From an uncultured Dehalococcoidia bacterium (GTDB lineage Bacteria > Chloroflexota > Dehalococcoidia > Lucifugimonadales > CATOSD01): a stretch of 64,000 nt of DNA. Made by a program: the position numbers and the translations under genes. Under the pieces are notes generated by a model, which made no database searches, was not told the DNA's origin, and saw only the letters and a list, made by a program, of their open reading frames with translations. The stretch's first letter is position 1. Every line of letters begins with the position of its first letter. Of this stretch, positions 55,418 through 64,000 are shown in pieces. The stretch spans positions 858,442 to 922,441 of the forward strand of contig CATOSD010000002.1 of the NCBI GenBank assembly GCA_951812395.1. The letters are read 5' to 3'.

Positions 55418-55999
55418 CTACTCATACCAGCCCGATGCGAAGAGCAAGCCGGCGTGCCGCACGATCCAGGTGTGCCTCCGCCGAATCTCCCCCGATTGCG
55501 GGTTGAGCGCCTCGTAATCGATCCAGCGGCCCGACTCGGTGGCGCCCTGCGGATCGTCGCCAATGAATCGTCCCGTGGCGTCCACGCGAAGGCTTGGGTC
55601 CCGGTTCCTGAATTCCGGGTTGTGATGGGCAATTGTGTAGTCATCCTCGTCGATGAGCACGTACCACTGGCCGTCAACGCTTTCAGTGGTGTTGTAGTAA
55701 GCGATTGTGGCGTCCAAACCCCACGAATCATATTTTTCGATTGCGTCTCTCACGAGGTACTTGGTGTACTCGGCAGCATTTGATTATCCGGCAGGCGGGG
55801 CCGAAACCTGTCCGGCCTGCGAGTCCTCCAGCATCTTTTCGATACGTGAGGAAATCCTGCTCTCGTCCACTCCGTTGGGCTCCGCCGCGGTGCCTGGAGG
55901 CCCCTGCCGACCGGCAGGCCCCTGGCAGGCAACAACAGCCAGGGAGAGGGCCAGGACTAGAGTTGAGGCGAGAATTGACCGGATGGATGAATCTCTCAA
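55418..55999 (-). pseudogene. Cache-domain lipoprotein gene with an in-frame TAA
   Basis: From about TTG 55999 the product starts with a lipoprotein signal 'ILASTLVLALSLAVVAC', then a short collagen-like 'GPAGRQGPPG', and a helical part to 'AGQVSAPPAG'. There a TAA (55784-55786) stops it. The same frame goes on without break for 121 codons: 'SNAAEYTKYLVRDAIEKYDS' and a Cache-type sensor region with 'GQWYVLIDEDDYTIAHHNPE' and 'ATGRFIGDDP' and 'ESGRWIDYEALNP'. One base change (GGA-TAA-TCA) explains the break. It would have been an outer-surface ligand binding protein. Confidence 0.7.
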
Positions 56000-56253
56000 T
56001 TGGGACAAATGATAGTCGCGGACCACAGATTGGCAGGCAATCCTCACAGGGCCTCAAGACTAACGTGCCACAAGGGCCAGCGGGCGTCAAGCCGTTGCGC
56101 GCCATCATGCGCTGCCGGCCCAGCCCACCACCGCCGTTGGAATTGCTTTCCACGAAGGGGGTCAAACCTATTCCCTTTCCTACTTGCGTGTGGTAGCATC
56201 CCACAACTTCAAACGGGCCGGTACACTTAACAAGGCCAAGGGGCATCGAAATC

Positions 56254-58722
56254 ATGCCTGACGTTGCAATTCCGAGCCATGCTCGCGCGGTCATTATCGG
56301 CGCGGGAATCGTGGGTTGCAGCGTCGCGTTTCACCTCACGAAACTGGGCTGGCGCGACGTCGTCGTAGTCGACCAGGGGCCCCTATTCGAGACCGGCGGC
56401 TCCACCTCTCACGCGCCCGGCCTAGTCTTCCAGGTCAACCCCTCCAGAATGATGTCGGCCTTCGCCCGCTACACCGTCGACCTGTGGTCGGGCCTGGAGT
56501 TGGGCGGCGAGCTCTGCGCGAAGCCCGTTGGCAGCCTGGAAGTCGCATGGAAGCCGGAGCGGCTCGAGGACCTCAAGCGCAAGGTGGGATTGGCCATGAG
56601 CTGGGGCATCGAGGCGCACCTGCTCGGCCCGGCGGAAGCCCGGGATTTGTTCCCCCTTCTCTCCAAGCGCGTTCTTGGCGCCATACACGTGCCCTCCGAC
56701 GTGCACACCAGGGCCACGCGCCCCGCCGAGGCGATGGCGCGTGAGGCCCAGAAGCGCGGCGCGGCCCTCTTCGGACGCGTGCAAGCCACCGGCTTCGACA
56801 CCGACCGCGGGCGCGTCACCGCCGTGCTCACAGACGCCGGCGCCATCCGGACGGACCTCGTCGTGTCCTGCGCCGGCATCTGGGGCCCGCGTGTCGGGTC
56901 TCTCGCCGGCGTGCCCATACCGCTCTCACCGATGCAGCACATCTACGCCGTAACGGAGCCGCTGGCAGTGCTCGCCGGGGCGCGCGAGGAAATCAGCCTG
57001 CCTCTGCTGCGCCACCAGGACGAGGCGATGTACTTCCGACAGGAGCGCGAGAGCGTGGGAATCGGCTCGTACCGGCACGAGCCGCTCGCGGTCGAACCCG
57101 GAGCTGTTCCCGACTTCACCGATCCCGCCTTGCCGCCGGCCGAAATGCCCTACACGCCGTGCCACTTCGCCCATGCCCGCGCCGTCGCGGGAGAAGTGCT
57201 TCCCGAGCTGGAGGGCGCGAGACTCACGCGCCGGTTCAACGGCCTATTCTCCTTCACCCAGGACGGCTTCCCCGTGCTCGGCGAATCGCCCGACCTGCGC
57301 GGCTTCTGGTCCGCCCAGGCGGTATGGATCACGCACGCGGGCGGCGTCGGCAGGGCGGTGGCCGAATGGATCGCGAACGGCGAACCGGGCGAGGACCTGC
57401 GGGAGGCCGACGTGCTGCGCTTTCACCGCCACGCGCTGGCCCGACCCTACGTGCGCGAGAGGGCGTCCCAGCAGTACCGCGAGGTCTACGACATCATCCA
57501 CCCGCGCCAGCAGCCCGCCAGCCCGCGCAACGTTCGCGTGACGCCGTTTTTCGCGCGGCAAAAGGAACTGGGCGCAGTCTTCTTCGAGGCTGCCGGTTGG
57601 GAACGGCCCCAGTGGCACGCCGCGAACGAGGCGCTTCTGGACTCTCTTAGCCCGCACGGCACTGTGCGCGACGGCTGGGCCGCCCGCGAGTGGTCCCCCG
57701 CCGTCGCCGCCGAGCACGCGGCGACTCGCAGCCTCGCCGCCCTCTACGACCTCACCCCGTTCGCCAAGTTCGAGCTAGCCGGCCTTGGCGCGCTCGGAGC
57801 GCTCCAACGGCTCGCCGCCAACCAGATGGACCGCCCCATCGGCGCAGTCACCTACACGTCCATGCTCACGAGGAGCGGCGGCATCAAGTGCGACCTGACC
57901 GTCACGCGATTGGCCGAGGACCGCTTCCTCGTCGTCACCGGCGGCCCAATGGGCCTGCACGACCTCGACTGGATCCGCTCGCACCTGCCCACGGACGGCT
58001 CCGTGACGCTCACGGACCTGTCGTCCTCCCTCTGCACTCTGGGGCTGTGGGGGCCGCGAGCGCGAGACGTGCTGGCCCGCGTGTGCGCCGAGGACGTCGG
58101 CAACGAAACGTTTCCATACCTCAGGGCCAGGCATATCACCGTCGGTGAGGCGCCCGTGCTCGCCCTCCGCATATCCTACGTCGGCGAACTCGGCTGGGAG
58201 CTGTACGCGCCCACCGAGATGGGCCTGCGGCTGTGGGACACGCTGTGGGAGGCCGGCCAACCGTTCGGCCTCATTGCCGGGGGCGGCGGCGCGTTCGACT
58301 CGCTGCGCCTGGAGAAAGGCTACAGGCTCTGGGGCAACGACATCCACACCGACTATAACCCATACGAGGCGGGGATCGGGTTCGCCTTGCGGATGCGCAA
58401 GGGCGACTTCATCGGCCGGGCGGCGCTGCGCGAAATCCGGGCGCGGGGCGTGGAGCGCCTGCTGTGCTGCATCACCCTGGATGACCCCGCCGCCGTCGTT
58501 GTTGGCAAGGAGCCAATCGTGGACGGCGACAACGTGCTGGGCTACGTGACCAGCGCGAACTACGGACACACCATAGGCCGCGGCATAGTGTACGCCTATC
58601 TGCCCACATCTCACGCCACACCGGGTACCGGCGTGGACGTGGTCTACTTCGGCGAGCGGCTACCGGCCACAGTGGCCAAAGAGCCGCTGTACGATCCGAC
58701 CGGCGAGAAGATGCGGGTCTGA
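56254..58722 (+). CDS. FAD oxidoreductase-GcvT fusion (dimethylglycine/sarcosine dehydrogenase-like)
   Basis: The 822-residue product has an N-terminal DAO domain ('AVIIGAGIVGCSVAFHLTKLG' near 11-31, 'GSTSHAPGLVFQVNPS' near 49) and a C-terminal GcvT/aminomethyltransferase part from about 430 ('GIKCDLTVTRLAEDRFLVVT' near 545, 'GELGWELYAPTEMG' near 642, 'LEKGYRLWGNDI' near 686). Such fusions oxidise N-methyl groups and pass the C1 unit to tetrahydrofolate. It starts the plus-strand one-carbon operon with the Fe-S gene 11 bases later. Confidence 0.88.
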   Translation: MPDVAIPSHARAVIIGAGIVGCSVAFHLTKLGWRDVVVVDQGPLFETGGSTSHAPGLVFQVNPSRMMSAFARYTVDLWSGLELGGELCAKPVGSLEVAWKPERLEDLKRKVGLAMSWGIEAHLLGPAEARDLFPLLSKRVLGAIHVPSDVHTRATRPAEAMAREAQKRGAALFGRVQATGFDTDRGRVTAVLTDAGAIRTDLVVSCAGIWGPRVGSLAGVPIPLSPMQHIYAVTEPLAVLAGAREEISLPLLRHQDEAMYFRQERESVGIGSYRHEPLAVEPGAVPDFTDPALPPAEMPYTPCHFAHARAVAGEVLPELEGARLTRRFNGLFSFTQDGFPVLGESPDLRGFWSAQAVWITHAGGVGRAVAEWIANGEPGEDLREADVLRFHRHALARPYVRERASQQYREVYDIIHPRQQPASPRNVRVTPFFARQKELGAVFFEAAGWERPQWHAANEALLDSLSPHGTVRDGWAAREWSPAVAAEHAATRSLAALYDLTPFAKFELAGLGALGALQRLAANQMDRPIGAVTYTSMLTRSGGIKCDLTVTRLAEDRFLVVTGGPMGLHDLDWIRSHLPTDGSVTLTDLSSSLCTLGLWGPRARDVLARVCAEDVGNETFPYLRARHITVGEAPVLALRISYVGELGWELYAPTEMGLRLWDTLWEAGQPFGLIAGGGGAFDSLRLEKGYRLWGNDIHTDYNPYEAGIGFALRMRKGDFIGRAALREIRARGVERLLCCITLDDPAAVVVGKEPIVDGDNVLGYVTSANYGHTIGRGIVYAYLPTSHATPGTGVDVVYFGERLPATVAKEPLYDPTGEKMRV

Positions 58723-58733
58723 GGAGGATTCAA

Positions 58734-59984
58734 ATGGCGAAGCCGCTGAGCCATAAGGTCATTAGGTCGGGCAGAAGAGCCGGCGACCCCTACGTCGAGA
58801 TTCCCGTGGCCGAAGACTTGGCCGGCGTACCGGGTGTTACGCAAGAGCCGGCCGACGTGGCCTTCTACAGCCGCGAGTACCCCCTCGAGACCCAGGCCAT
58901 CGACCACTCCGCGGACCGCCAGTGGGCGCTGGTGACGCAGCCCCAGGACATGACCGACTTCCGTGAGGTCCAGGACGCCCGTATGGAGCCGATGTACGAG
59001 GCAGCGCATCACTCGGCGGAAGTCGAGCCTACCGGGACGCCAGTCCCAGGCGAGAACCTCACGGACGACATCCGGCTCTTCGCCCGCGACCTGGGATTCG
59101 GCGAAGTGGGTTTCACCGCCCACGACCGCCACTACACCTACGCCGCCAAGAAGCGCTGGGCCAGGTTCGAGCACGCCATCTGCCTCGCGTTCGAACAGGA
59201 CTACGTGCAGACCCAGAGCGGACCCGGCATGGACGCCGACCGCGCCCGCTTCGAGACCTACGAGGCTCAGCAGACGCGGTGTATGGACCTTGCCGGATAC
59301 ATCAGGTCCAGAGGCTACCGCGCCCAGATCCACGACGGCAGCGACTGCAGCGGACCGTACATCCCCCTGTTCGTCGCCGCCGGGCTGGGCCAGCTCGGCG
59401 CCAACGGCCAGCTTCTCTCGCCCCACTTCGGCTCGCGCTCCCGCCTGATGCTCGTAACCACCGACGCCCCGGTGACTTATGACCCCCCGGTGGACTATGG
59501 AATAGAAAAATTTTGCCAGAAGTGCCAGGTCTGCGTCAGCCGCTGCCCCGGACGCGCCCTCACGCGAGACAAGGTCTGGTGGCGCGGTGTTCGGAAAAAC
59601 AAGGTCATCTACGAGCGCTGCCGCCCTGTGATGGTCACCTACCACGGCTGCGCCGTCTGCATGATCGTGTGCCCGGTGCAGCGCTACGGCATGAAGCCGG
59701 TGATGGAGCACTACGTCGAAACCGGCGAGGTGCTCGGCAAGGGCACCGAGAACCTGGAAGGCTACTCCATCGCGGGCAAGGGACACTTTGGCCCCGGGCG
59801 ACTGCCGCAATTCAGCCGCGAGTTCTTCGACATCCCCCAAGGCCGCGAGGAGGACTGGCTGTACAGCAAGTTCAAGGAGAGGCTGAGCTCAACGGACGTG
59901 CCGACCGCGTCCGAACTCGGCGAGTTCGCCAACGAAGTCAAGAGCGTGCTCGACAAGGGCGAGACCACTTTCGACGTGGCCTGA
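58734..59984 (+). CDS. Fe-S protein of reductive dehalogenase/QueG type
   Basis: The 416-residue product has two 4Fe-4S motifs: 'CQKCQVCVSRCP' near 260-271 and 'C...GCAVCMIVCP' near 296-313. Upstream lies 'FVAAGLGQLGANGQLLSPHFG' near 220-240, the counterpart of the 'GLGWIGKNG' text of RdhA and epoxyqueuosine reductase. There is no Tat signal, so it is cytoplasmic, unlike respiratory dehalogenases. ATG 58734 follows GAGGAGG. Its place between two GcvT-type genes suggests reductive demethylation or reactivation of a corrinoid (inference). Confidence 0.8.
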   Translation: MAKPLSHKVIRSGRRAGDPYVEIPVAEDLAGVPGVTQEPADVAFYSREYPLETQAIDHSADRQWALVTQPQDMTDFREVQDARMEPMYEAAHHSAEVEPTGTPVPGENLTDDIRLFARDLGFGEVGFTAHDRHYTYAAKKRWARFEHAICLAFEQDYVQTQSGPGMDADRARFETYEAQQTRCMDLAGYIRSRGYRAQIHDGSDCSGPYIPLFVAAGLGQLGANGQLLSPHFGSRSRLMLVTTDAPVTYDPPVDYGIEKFCQKCQVCVSRCPGRALTRDKVWWRGVRKNKVIYERCRPVMVTYHGCAVCMIVCPVQRYGMKPVMEHYVETGEVLGKGTENLEGYSIAGKGHFGPGRLPQFSREFFDIPQGREEDWLYSKFKERLSSTDVPTASELGEFANEVKSVLDKGETTFDVA

Positions 59985-60016
59985 GACCGGAATGAATCGT
60001 TCGATGAGGTGAGCCG

Positions 60017-60916
60017 TTGCAGGCGTTTTCGAAAACCCTGGAGTCCGGAGAGTTCGTCGTAACGGCGGAGTTGAACCCTCCCAAGGGAACCGATCTGGGT
60101 CCGCTATTCGAGCGGGCAGAGATGTTGCGGGGCTGGGTCGACGCCTTCAACCTCACCGACTCCGCCGGGGCCAACATGACCATGACGCCCGTAGCAGTCG
60201 CCCACAAGCTGCTTGATCGCGGCATCGAGCCTATCGTGCAGTTCACCGGCCGCGACCGCAACCGAATCGCCCTGGAGGGCGATATGCTGGCGGCATACGC
60301 GCTGGGCGTGACCAACCTGCTCTGCATGAGCGGCGACCCGCCCGGCGCGGGTGACCACCCGGACGCGGTGGGTGTGTTCGACCTTCGGGCCGAAACGCTC
60401 CTCGAAGCCGCGACCAAGCTGAACGCCGGCGCCGACCTGCACGGCAACCGGCTGTCGGGCGCAACTGTGCTGTTCGCCGGCGCCGTGGTCAATCCCGGCG
60501 CGGATGACGTGGAGCGCGAGCTGGCTCGCATGGAGGACAAGGCGCGTCTCGGGGCGGCGTTCTTCCAGACCCAGGGCGTGTACGATCCGTCTGCTTTCGA
60601 GTCGTTCATGGCGAGGGCCGGCGAGTTCGGCGTACCCGTGCTTGCTGGCGTGATCGTGTTGAAGTCGGCGCGAATGGCCCGCTTCCTCAACTCTCGGCTG
60701 CCAGGCGTAAACGTGCCGCAGCCGCTCATCGACGAGATGGAGGCAGCCGCAGATCCTTCTGCTGCCGGTGTCGAAATCGCGGCCAGGCACATTCGCGAGC
60801 TGCGAGGAATGTGCGATGGCGTGCACGTCATGACTATCGGAGGGGAGGCCCGCATCCCGGCGATCCTGGCGGCGGCGGGCCTGGAGAAACGCGCGGAAAC
60901 GCCGCAATCGGTGTGA
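60017..60916 (+). CDS. metF: methylenetetrahydrofolate reductase
   Basis: The 299-residue TIM-barrel protein has 'EFVVTAELNPPKGTD' near 12-26, 'NLTDSAGANMTM' near 45, 'PIVQFTGRDRNRIALEGDML' near 74-93, 'NLLCMSGDPPGAGDHPDAVG' near 103-122 and 'GAAFFQTQGVYD' near 181. It converts methyl-THF and methylene-THF with FAD. TTG 60017 is preceded by GAGGTGAG. In this operon it probably works in the oxidative direction, on methyl-THF made from methylated substrates. Confidence 0.88.
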   Translation: MQAFSKTLESGEFVVTAELNPPKGTDLGPLFERAEMLRGWVDAFNLTDSAGANMTMTPVAVAHKLLDRGIEPIVQFTGRDRNRIALEGDMLAAYALGVTNLLCMSGDPPGAGDHPDAVGVFDLRAETLLEAATKLNAGADLHGNRLSGATVLFAGAVVNPGADDVERELARMEDKARLGAAFFQTQGVYDPSAFESFMARAGEFGVPVLAGVIVLKSARMARFLNSRLPGVNVPQPLIDEMEAAADPSAAGVEIAARHIRELRGMCDGVHVMTIGGEARIPAILAAAGLEKRAETPQSV

Positions 60917-61025
60917 TCGGTGTGAAGGAGGCGGCCTATACACAATCTGCGCGAGCTGAGCTTGCTTCTCGATGATTGGCGTCTTGTCGAACTACTTATC
61001 ATGCCATCTGGTAGGAGGCGCTGGA

Positions 61026-62267
61026 ATGACCCAACCCCTCGTAATCGACAGACTTAAGCGGCGCCGCGTGCCGGTCAACCTCCGGCAGAGCGGAAACAGC
61101 GACGCCAGGATACTGATATCAACCCGAGTAAGGAAGTCCCCCTGGTGGCACCTGTCCAAGCAGGCTGGCGCCTGGGCCTACACAACCTACAACCACGTGT
61201 ACCACCCCAGAGCTTACATACTGCCGGAGGACGGCGGGCTTATAGAGGAGTACAGGTATCTCACCAATCACGTTACGATGTGGGACGTCGCCTGCGAGCG
61301 CCAGATTCAGGTCAAGGGACCGGACGCCGCGGAGTTCGTGAACCTGCTCATCACCCGCGACGTGGAAAAGGTGCTCCCTCCAATGACAGCCCGATACGTG
61401 ATCCTTTGCAACCAGTTCGGCGGAATCATCAATGACCCCGTGCTTCTGCGCGTGGCGGAGGACGAGTTCTGGTTCAGCATATCTGACTCCGACGTGCTGC
61501 TGTGGGCGCAGGGCGTTAACTCCAGCGCCGGCTACGACGTCGAGATCAACGAGATCGACGTTGCCCCTGTTCAGATACAAGGCCCCAAGTCCGCGGCGCT
61601 CATGGAGAAGATGTTCGGACCGCAGATTCGCGAAATACCCTACTACGGCCTGACGCGCGGAACGCTCAGGGGCCACGACGTGACCATCTCGCGCACGGGC
61701 TTCTCGGCCGAGATGGGCTTCGAGATTTATCTGCACGATGCTACTATCCACGCCGACGACGTATGGCCGTACATCTTGGAGCAGGGCGAGGAGTTCAACC
61801 TCCGCGTGATCGCGCCCAGCCACGTGCGCAGGCTGGAGGCCGGCATACTGTCCTACGGCCAGGACATGGACATCGAGAACAACCCCTACGAGGTCCGGCT
61901 CGGCTGGCAGGTGGACCTCACCAAGACCCGCTTTATCGGAAAAGACGCGCTGGCCGCCATCAAGGAGCGCGGCGTCCAGCAACGGCTCGTCGGTCTGAGA
62001 CTCGGCGGCGACCCCATCGTCTGGTACAACGAGAGCTTCTATCCCGTTCTCAGCGCCGAGGACGGCGAGCACCTGGGGTACATCACCAGCGCCTTCTGGT
62101 CGCCGAACCTCCAATCCAACATTGCCTTGGCCGTGATGCCCAAGTCACACTGGCGACGCGGCACTCGCCTGAAGGTCATGCTGCCCGCCAGCGGGCTCGT
62201 GGACGCCGAGGTGGTGCGTGTGCCCTTCGTCGACCCAACAAAGGAGCGCCCCAAGTCCAGGCTCTAG
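61026..62267 (+). CDS. GcvT-family aminomethyltransferase (DmdA-like demethylase)
   Basis: The 413-residue protein has GcvT features: 'YRYLTNHVTMWDVACERQI' near 78-96, 'GPDAAEFVNLLITRDV' near 100, 'ISRTGFSAEMGFEIYL' near 222-237, 'RRLEAGILSYGQDMDIENNP' near 264-283. It takes a methyl group from a substrate (glycine-type, DMSP or a methyl ether) and gives it to THF. ATG 61026 follows GGAGG. The frame upstream to 60972 is not used. Confidence 0.87.
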   Translation: MTQPLVIDRLKRRRVPVNLRQSGNSDARILISTRVRKSPWWHLSKQAGAWAYTTYNHVYHPRAYILPEDGGLIEEYRYLTNHVTMWDVACERQIQVKGPDAAEFVNLLITRDVEKVLPPMTARYVILCNQFGGIINDPVLLRVAEDEFWFSISDSDVLLWAQGVNSSAGYDVEINEIDVAPVQIQGPKSAALMEKMFGPQIREIPYYGLTRGTLRGHDVTISRTGFSAEMGFEIYLHDATIHADDVWPYILEQGEEFNLRVIAPSHVRRLEAGILSYGQDMDIENNPYEVRLGWQVDLTKTRFIGKDALAAIKERGVQQRLVGLRLGGDPIVWYNESFYPVLSAEDGEHLGYITSAFWSPNLQSNIALAVMPKSHWRRGTRLKVMLPASGLVDAEVVRVPFVDPTKERPKSRL

Positions 62268-62360
62268 TTCGACCCGATACCGGCGGCCCGGTCACTCCGG
62301 CATGGGCCGCCGGTCAGCGCCCCACAGGGGACTGCCCTTCCATGGGTCCGGCCAACCGAA

Positions 62361-62474
62361 TAGTCCCTTCCCCCTCGCAAGAGGAGGGCTATCCGAAAGT
62401 CCCTTCCCCCTCGCAAAGGGAGGGCTATCCGAAAGTCCCTTCCCCCTCGCAAAGGGAAGGTTAGGATGGGGTTG
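62361..62474. repeat. three tandem copies of a 36-bp repeat unit
   Basis: AGTCCCTTCCCCCTCGCAA starts at 62362, 62398 and 62434, each followed by an A/G-rich pairing arm and (first two) by GGCTATCCGAA. The array ends with GGTTAGGATGGG. The core is shared with the element at 44357-44430. Confidence 0.8.
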
Positions 62475-63263
62475 CGCGATTGCCAAGACCACCCCCTTGA
62501 CACGCCAGCACATCCGTGCTAAAATCCCCTCATCACAGCCGACCCGCAACTTAACAACCGAAGGCTCGCCACCGACCACCCGACTAACCCCCCCCGTGTG
62601 ACACTCGTGTCAATCAACCGTCGAATCCGGTCCCACATTCAACCGGAATCCGTCGCATCTGTAACGAGGAACGCAGACCGGCCAGCTACAAAATATGAGG
62701 AGATAGAACAAAAGAAACATAATGGGACACTACTAAAACAGGCGAATTTGTCACACACGGCGGGTAGCCCTCTCCCAACGCCCGACGCGACTCCGCTCGG
62801 TAGCCCGTCACCAGTCCATCCCGCACCGACCTATAGTCCCTTCCCCCTCGAAGGGGGAAGAGCCTGCCCTGAGCTTGCCGAAGGGTTAGGATGGGGGTGA
62901 CCGAGGCGCAAAGCCGGCCCCGACCCGTACCGCGCACGCCACCTGGCCGGCGCGGAGTTCCGGTCCCGGTCCCGCATCACCTTGCCGACCGCTCTCCCGG
63001 CCCAACGTGCGGCAGCCGGCCCCGAGGTGCTGCGCGGCCTGTCTTCCAGGCCGCCGCGCAGCCAGTCCCGGCCCGCTCCGCCAACCCGAATGGGCTACCT
63101 GCCTCCAACTACGACGAAACCGTGGCGGCGGCGACTCGCGAAACTATTCGCCGGCCAAGCTGATGCAGGTTCCACGGCCCTCCGCGCTTGAGCGCGCGCC
63201 GCCGTTCGCCTAGAATGGCCCCACGCACGAACGCCCTACCCTGTCCGCCGGAGGCCGCACAGC
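62475..63263. other. non-coding stretch, repeat-rich
   Basis: Frames at 62598, 62891 and others lack motifs and have biased Pro/Arg/Ser content. Apart from the repeat at 62833-62898, I see an AT-rich part (62685-62750) but no gene and no clear promoter for the gene at 63264. Confidence 0.5.
62833..62898. repeat. solo copy of the AGTCCCTTCCCCCTCG element with a nested CTGAG repeat
   Basis: AGTCCCTTCCCCCTCGAAGGGGGAAG at 62835 and on is interrupted by AGCCTGCCCTGAGCTTGCCG (62860-62880), then GGTTAGGATGGGGGT ends it. The inner piece belongs to the repeat type seen at 18467-18522. Confidence 0.65.
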
Positions 63264-64000
63264 ATGGACTCGCAAATCAGGCTTGTAATCGACCGCCGAG
63301 AGCCGTTCGCCGGAGCCGAGGCTTTCGCCGGCGTCGGCCCCTACGAGCTGCTGTCCGGCCGCGTCGACTTCGCCATCGATCCCGCCGCGGCAGCGTTCAG
63401 CACCGTGGTCGATCTCGAGCACGCCCCGCGCAACACCGGCGGCCTCGTCGAGTATTCCGCCGATTTCTATATGCTCAAGCCCACGGACATGGAGCGCGGC
63501 AACCGGCGCATCCTCTACGATGTCAACAACCGCGGCAACCTGCGCTGCCTGCAGTTTTTCAACGACGCCGTCCACGACAACGCTCCGTCCGCCCCGGAGC
63601 ACGCCGGCAACGGCTTCCTCATGCGGCGCGGCTACACCGTCGTGTGGTCCGGCTGGCAGGGCGACATCAGCCCCGGCGCGGACCGCCTCACCATGCGCCT
63701 GCCCGTCGCGAGCCTGGACGGCGAGCCAATCACCGGAGCGGTGCGCACCGAGTTCATGGTCGACGACCCCGGAGTCACCGCGCTGCCTCTCAGCGCCAAC
63801 CACTACACCGACAGCTACGAAGCCGCCTCTACCGACACCGCCGCCTGCACCTTCACCGTCCGCGAGTACGAGCACGACCCGCGCGTCCCCATCCCTGCCG
63901 ACCAGTGGCGGTTCGCGTCGATAGACTCGGATGGCGAACCGACGCCCTCCCCCTTATGGTGCCACCTGCCCGCGGGATTCCGTCCAGGCTGGCTGTACGA
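63264..64000 (+). CDS. alpha/beta-hydrolase domain protein (3' end outside window)
   Basis: From ATG 63264 (GGAGG 14 bases upstream) 245 codons are open to the window edge. The product has 'REPFAGAEAFAGVGPYELL' near 12-30, 'LYDVNNRGNLRCLQFFND' near 85-102, 'FLMRRGYTVVWSGWQGDI' near 118-135. This pattern is that of the Abhydrolase_10-type 'alpha/beta hydrolase domain' proteins, whose nucleophile region would lie beyond 64000. No signal peptide is seen. The substrate is unknown. Confidence 0.7.
   Translation, partial: MDSQIRLVIDRREPFAGAEAFAGVGPYELLSGRVDFAIDPAAAAFSTVVDLEHAPRNTGGLVEYSADFYMLKPTDMERGNRRILYDVNNRGNLRCLQFFNDAVHDNAPSAPEHAGNGFLMRRGYTVVWSGWQGDISPGADRLTMRLPVASLDGEPITGAVRTEFMVDDPGVTALPLSANHYTDSYEAASTDTAACTFTVREYEHDPRVPIPADQWRFASIDSDGEPTPSPLWCHLPAGFRPGWLY

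Noticed and set aside
62361..62474. Regular repeats considered as a CRISPR array
   Set aside because: The period is only 36 bp in total, so there is no room for unique spacers; the units are nearly identical throughout and no cas genes are present.

Overview
The window reads as one contig of a high-GC bacterium. A hopanoid block (hpnH, hpnG, squalene-hopene cyclase) and many amidohydrolases, FAD oxidoreductases and GcvT-like demethylases point to a metabolically broad, uncultured lineage. A Chloroflexota (SAR202/Dehalococcoidia-like) origin is my best guess from this gene style and from the dispersed 'CTGAG...CGAA' and 'AGTCCCTTCCCCCTCGC' repeats. No rRNA or tRNA was recognised, so the placement is inference.

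Left part (1-14241), minus strand: one dense operon-like run, in transcription order HTH regulator, Dcm-type cytosine methyltransferase, Vsr-like endonuclease, double-GHKL ATPase/histidine kinase, receiver protein, DUF3427+HNH nuclease (frameshifted), DrmD-like SNF2 helicase, DrmA-like helicase and DrmB-like DUF1998 protein (cut by the window edge). This is a DISARM-type system with a class 1 helicase (drmD), a class 2 type of methyltransferase (5mC), and an inserted Vsr and two-component-like module. A perfect 22-bp palindrome plus direct repeats sits in front of the run.

14426-18385: accessory zone. It holds a decayed membrane-protein gene, then a minus-strand operon antitoxin - PIN toxin - TIR-like - multi-TM protein - TIR-like - Nmad2-like protein with very tight spacing, and an HsdM remnant. 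The TIR/TM/TIR/Nmad2 set is a candidate undescribed Thoeris-like defence module.

18586-22899: hopanoid genes behind a promoter that contains a near-perfect palindrome. 23013-26212: two thymidylate-kinase-like paralogues (one with the P-loop lysine replaced by arginine) and a Ppx/GppA phosphatase. 26380-29947: M28-type peptidase and a GMC oxidoreductase.

30120-44269: nitrogen and amide catabolism. It contains a DUF1989 protein, a methyltransferase, two amidohydrolases, urease subunits A, B and a divergent C without accessory genes, a deoxyribosyltransferase-like protein, hydantoinase A and B, an FAD oxidase, an SDR and a cupin.

44357-55999: an S9 peptidase, an IS1380-type insertion sequence, a YCII-like protein, a tyrosine phosphatase, a second S9 peptidase, a phosphotriesterase-like hydrolase, a PfkB kinase and a Cache lipoprotein gene broken by an in-frame stop. 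56254-62267: a one-carbon module (DAO-GcvT fusion, a reductive-dehalogenase/QueG-like Fe-S protein, MetF, GcvT/DmdA-like) that probably strips methyl groups from methylated amines or ethers onto tetrahydrofolate. The right end holds repeat elements and the start of an alpha/beta-hydrolase-domain gene.
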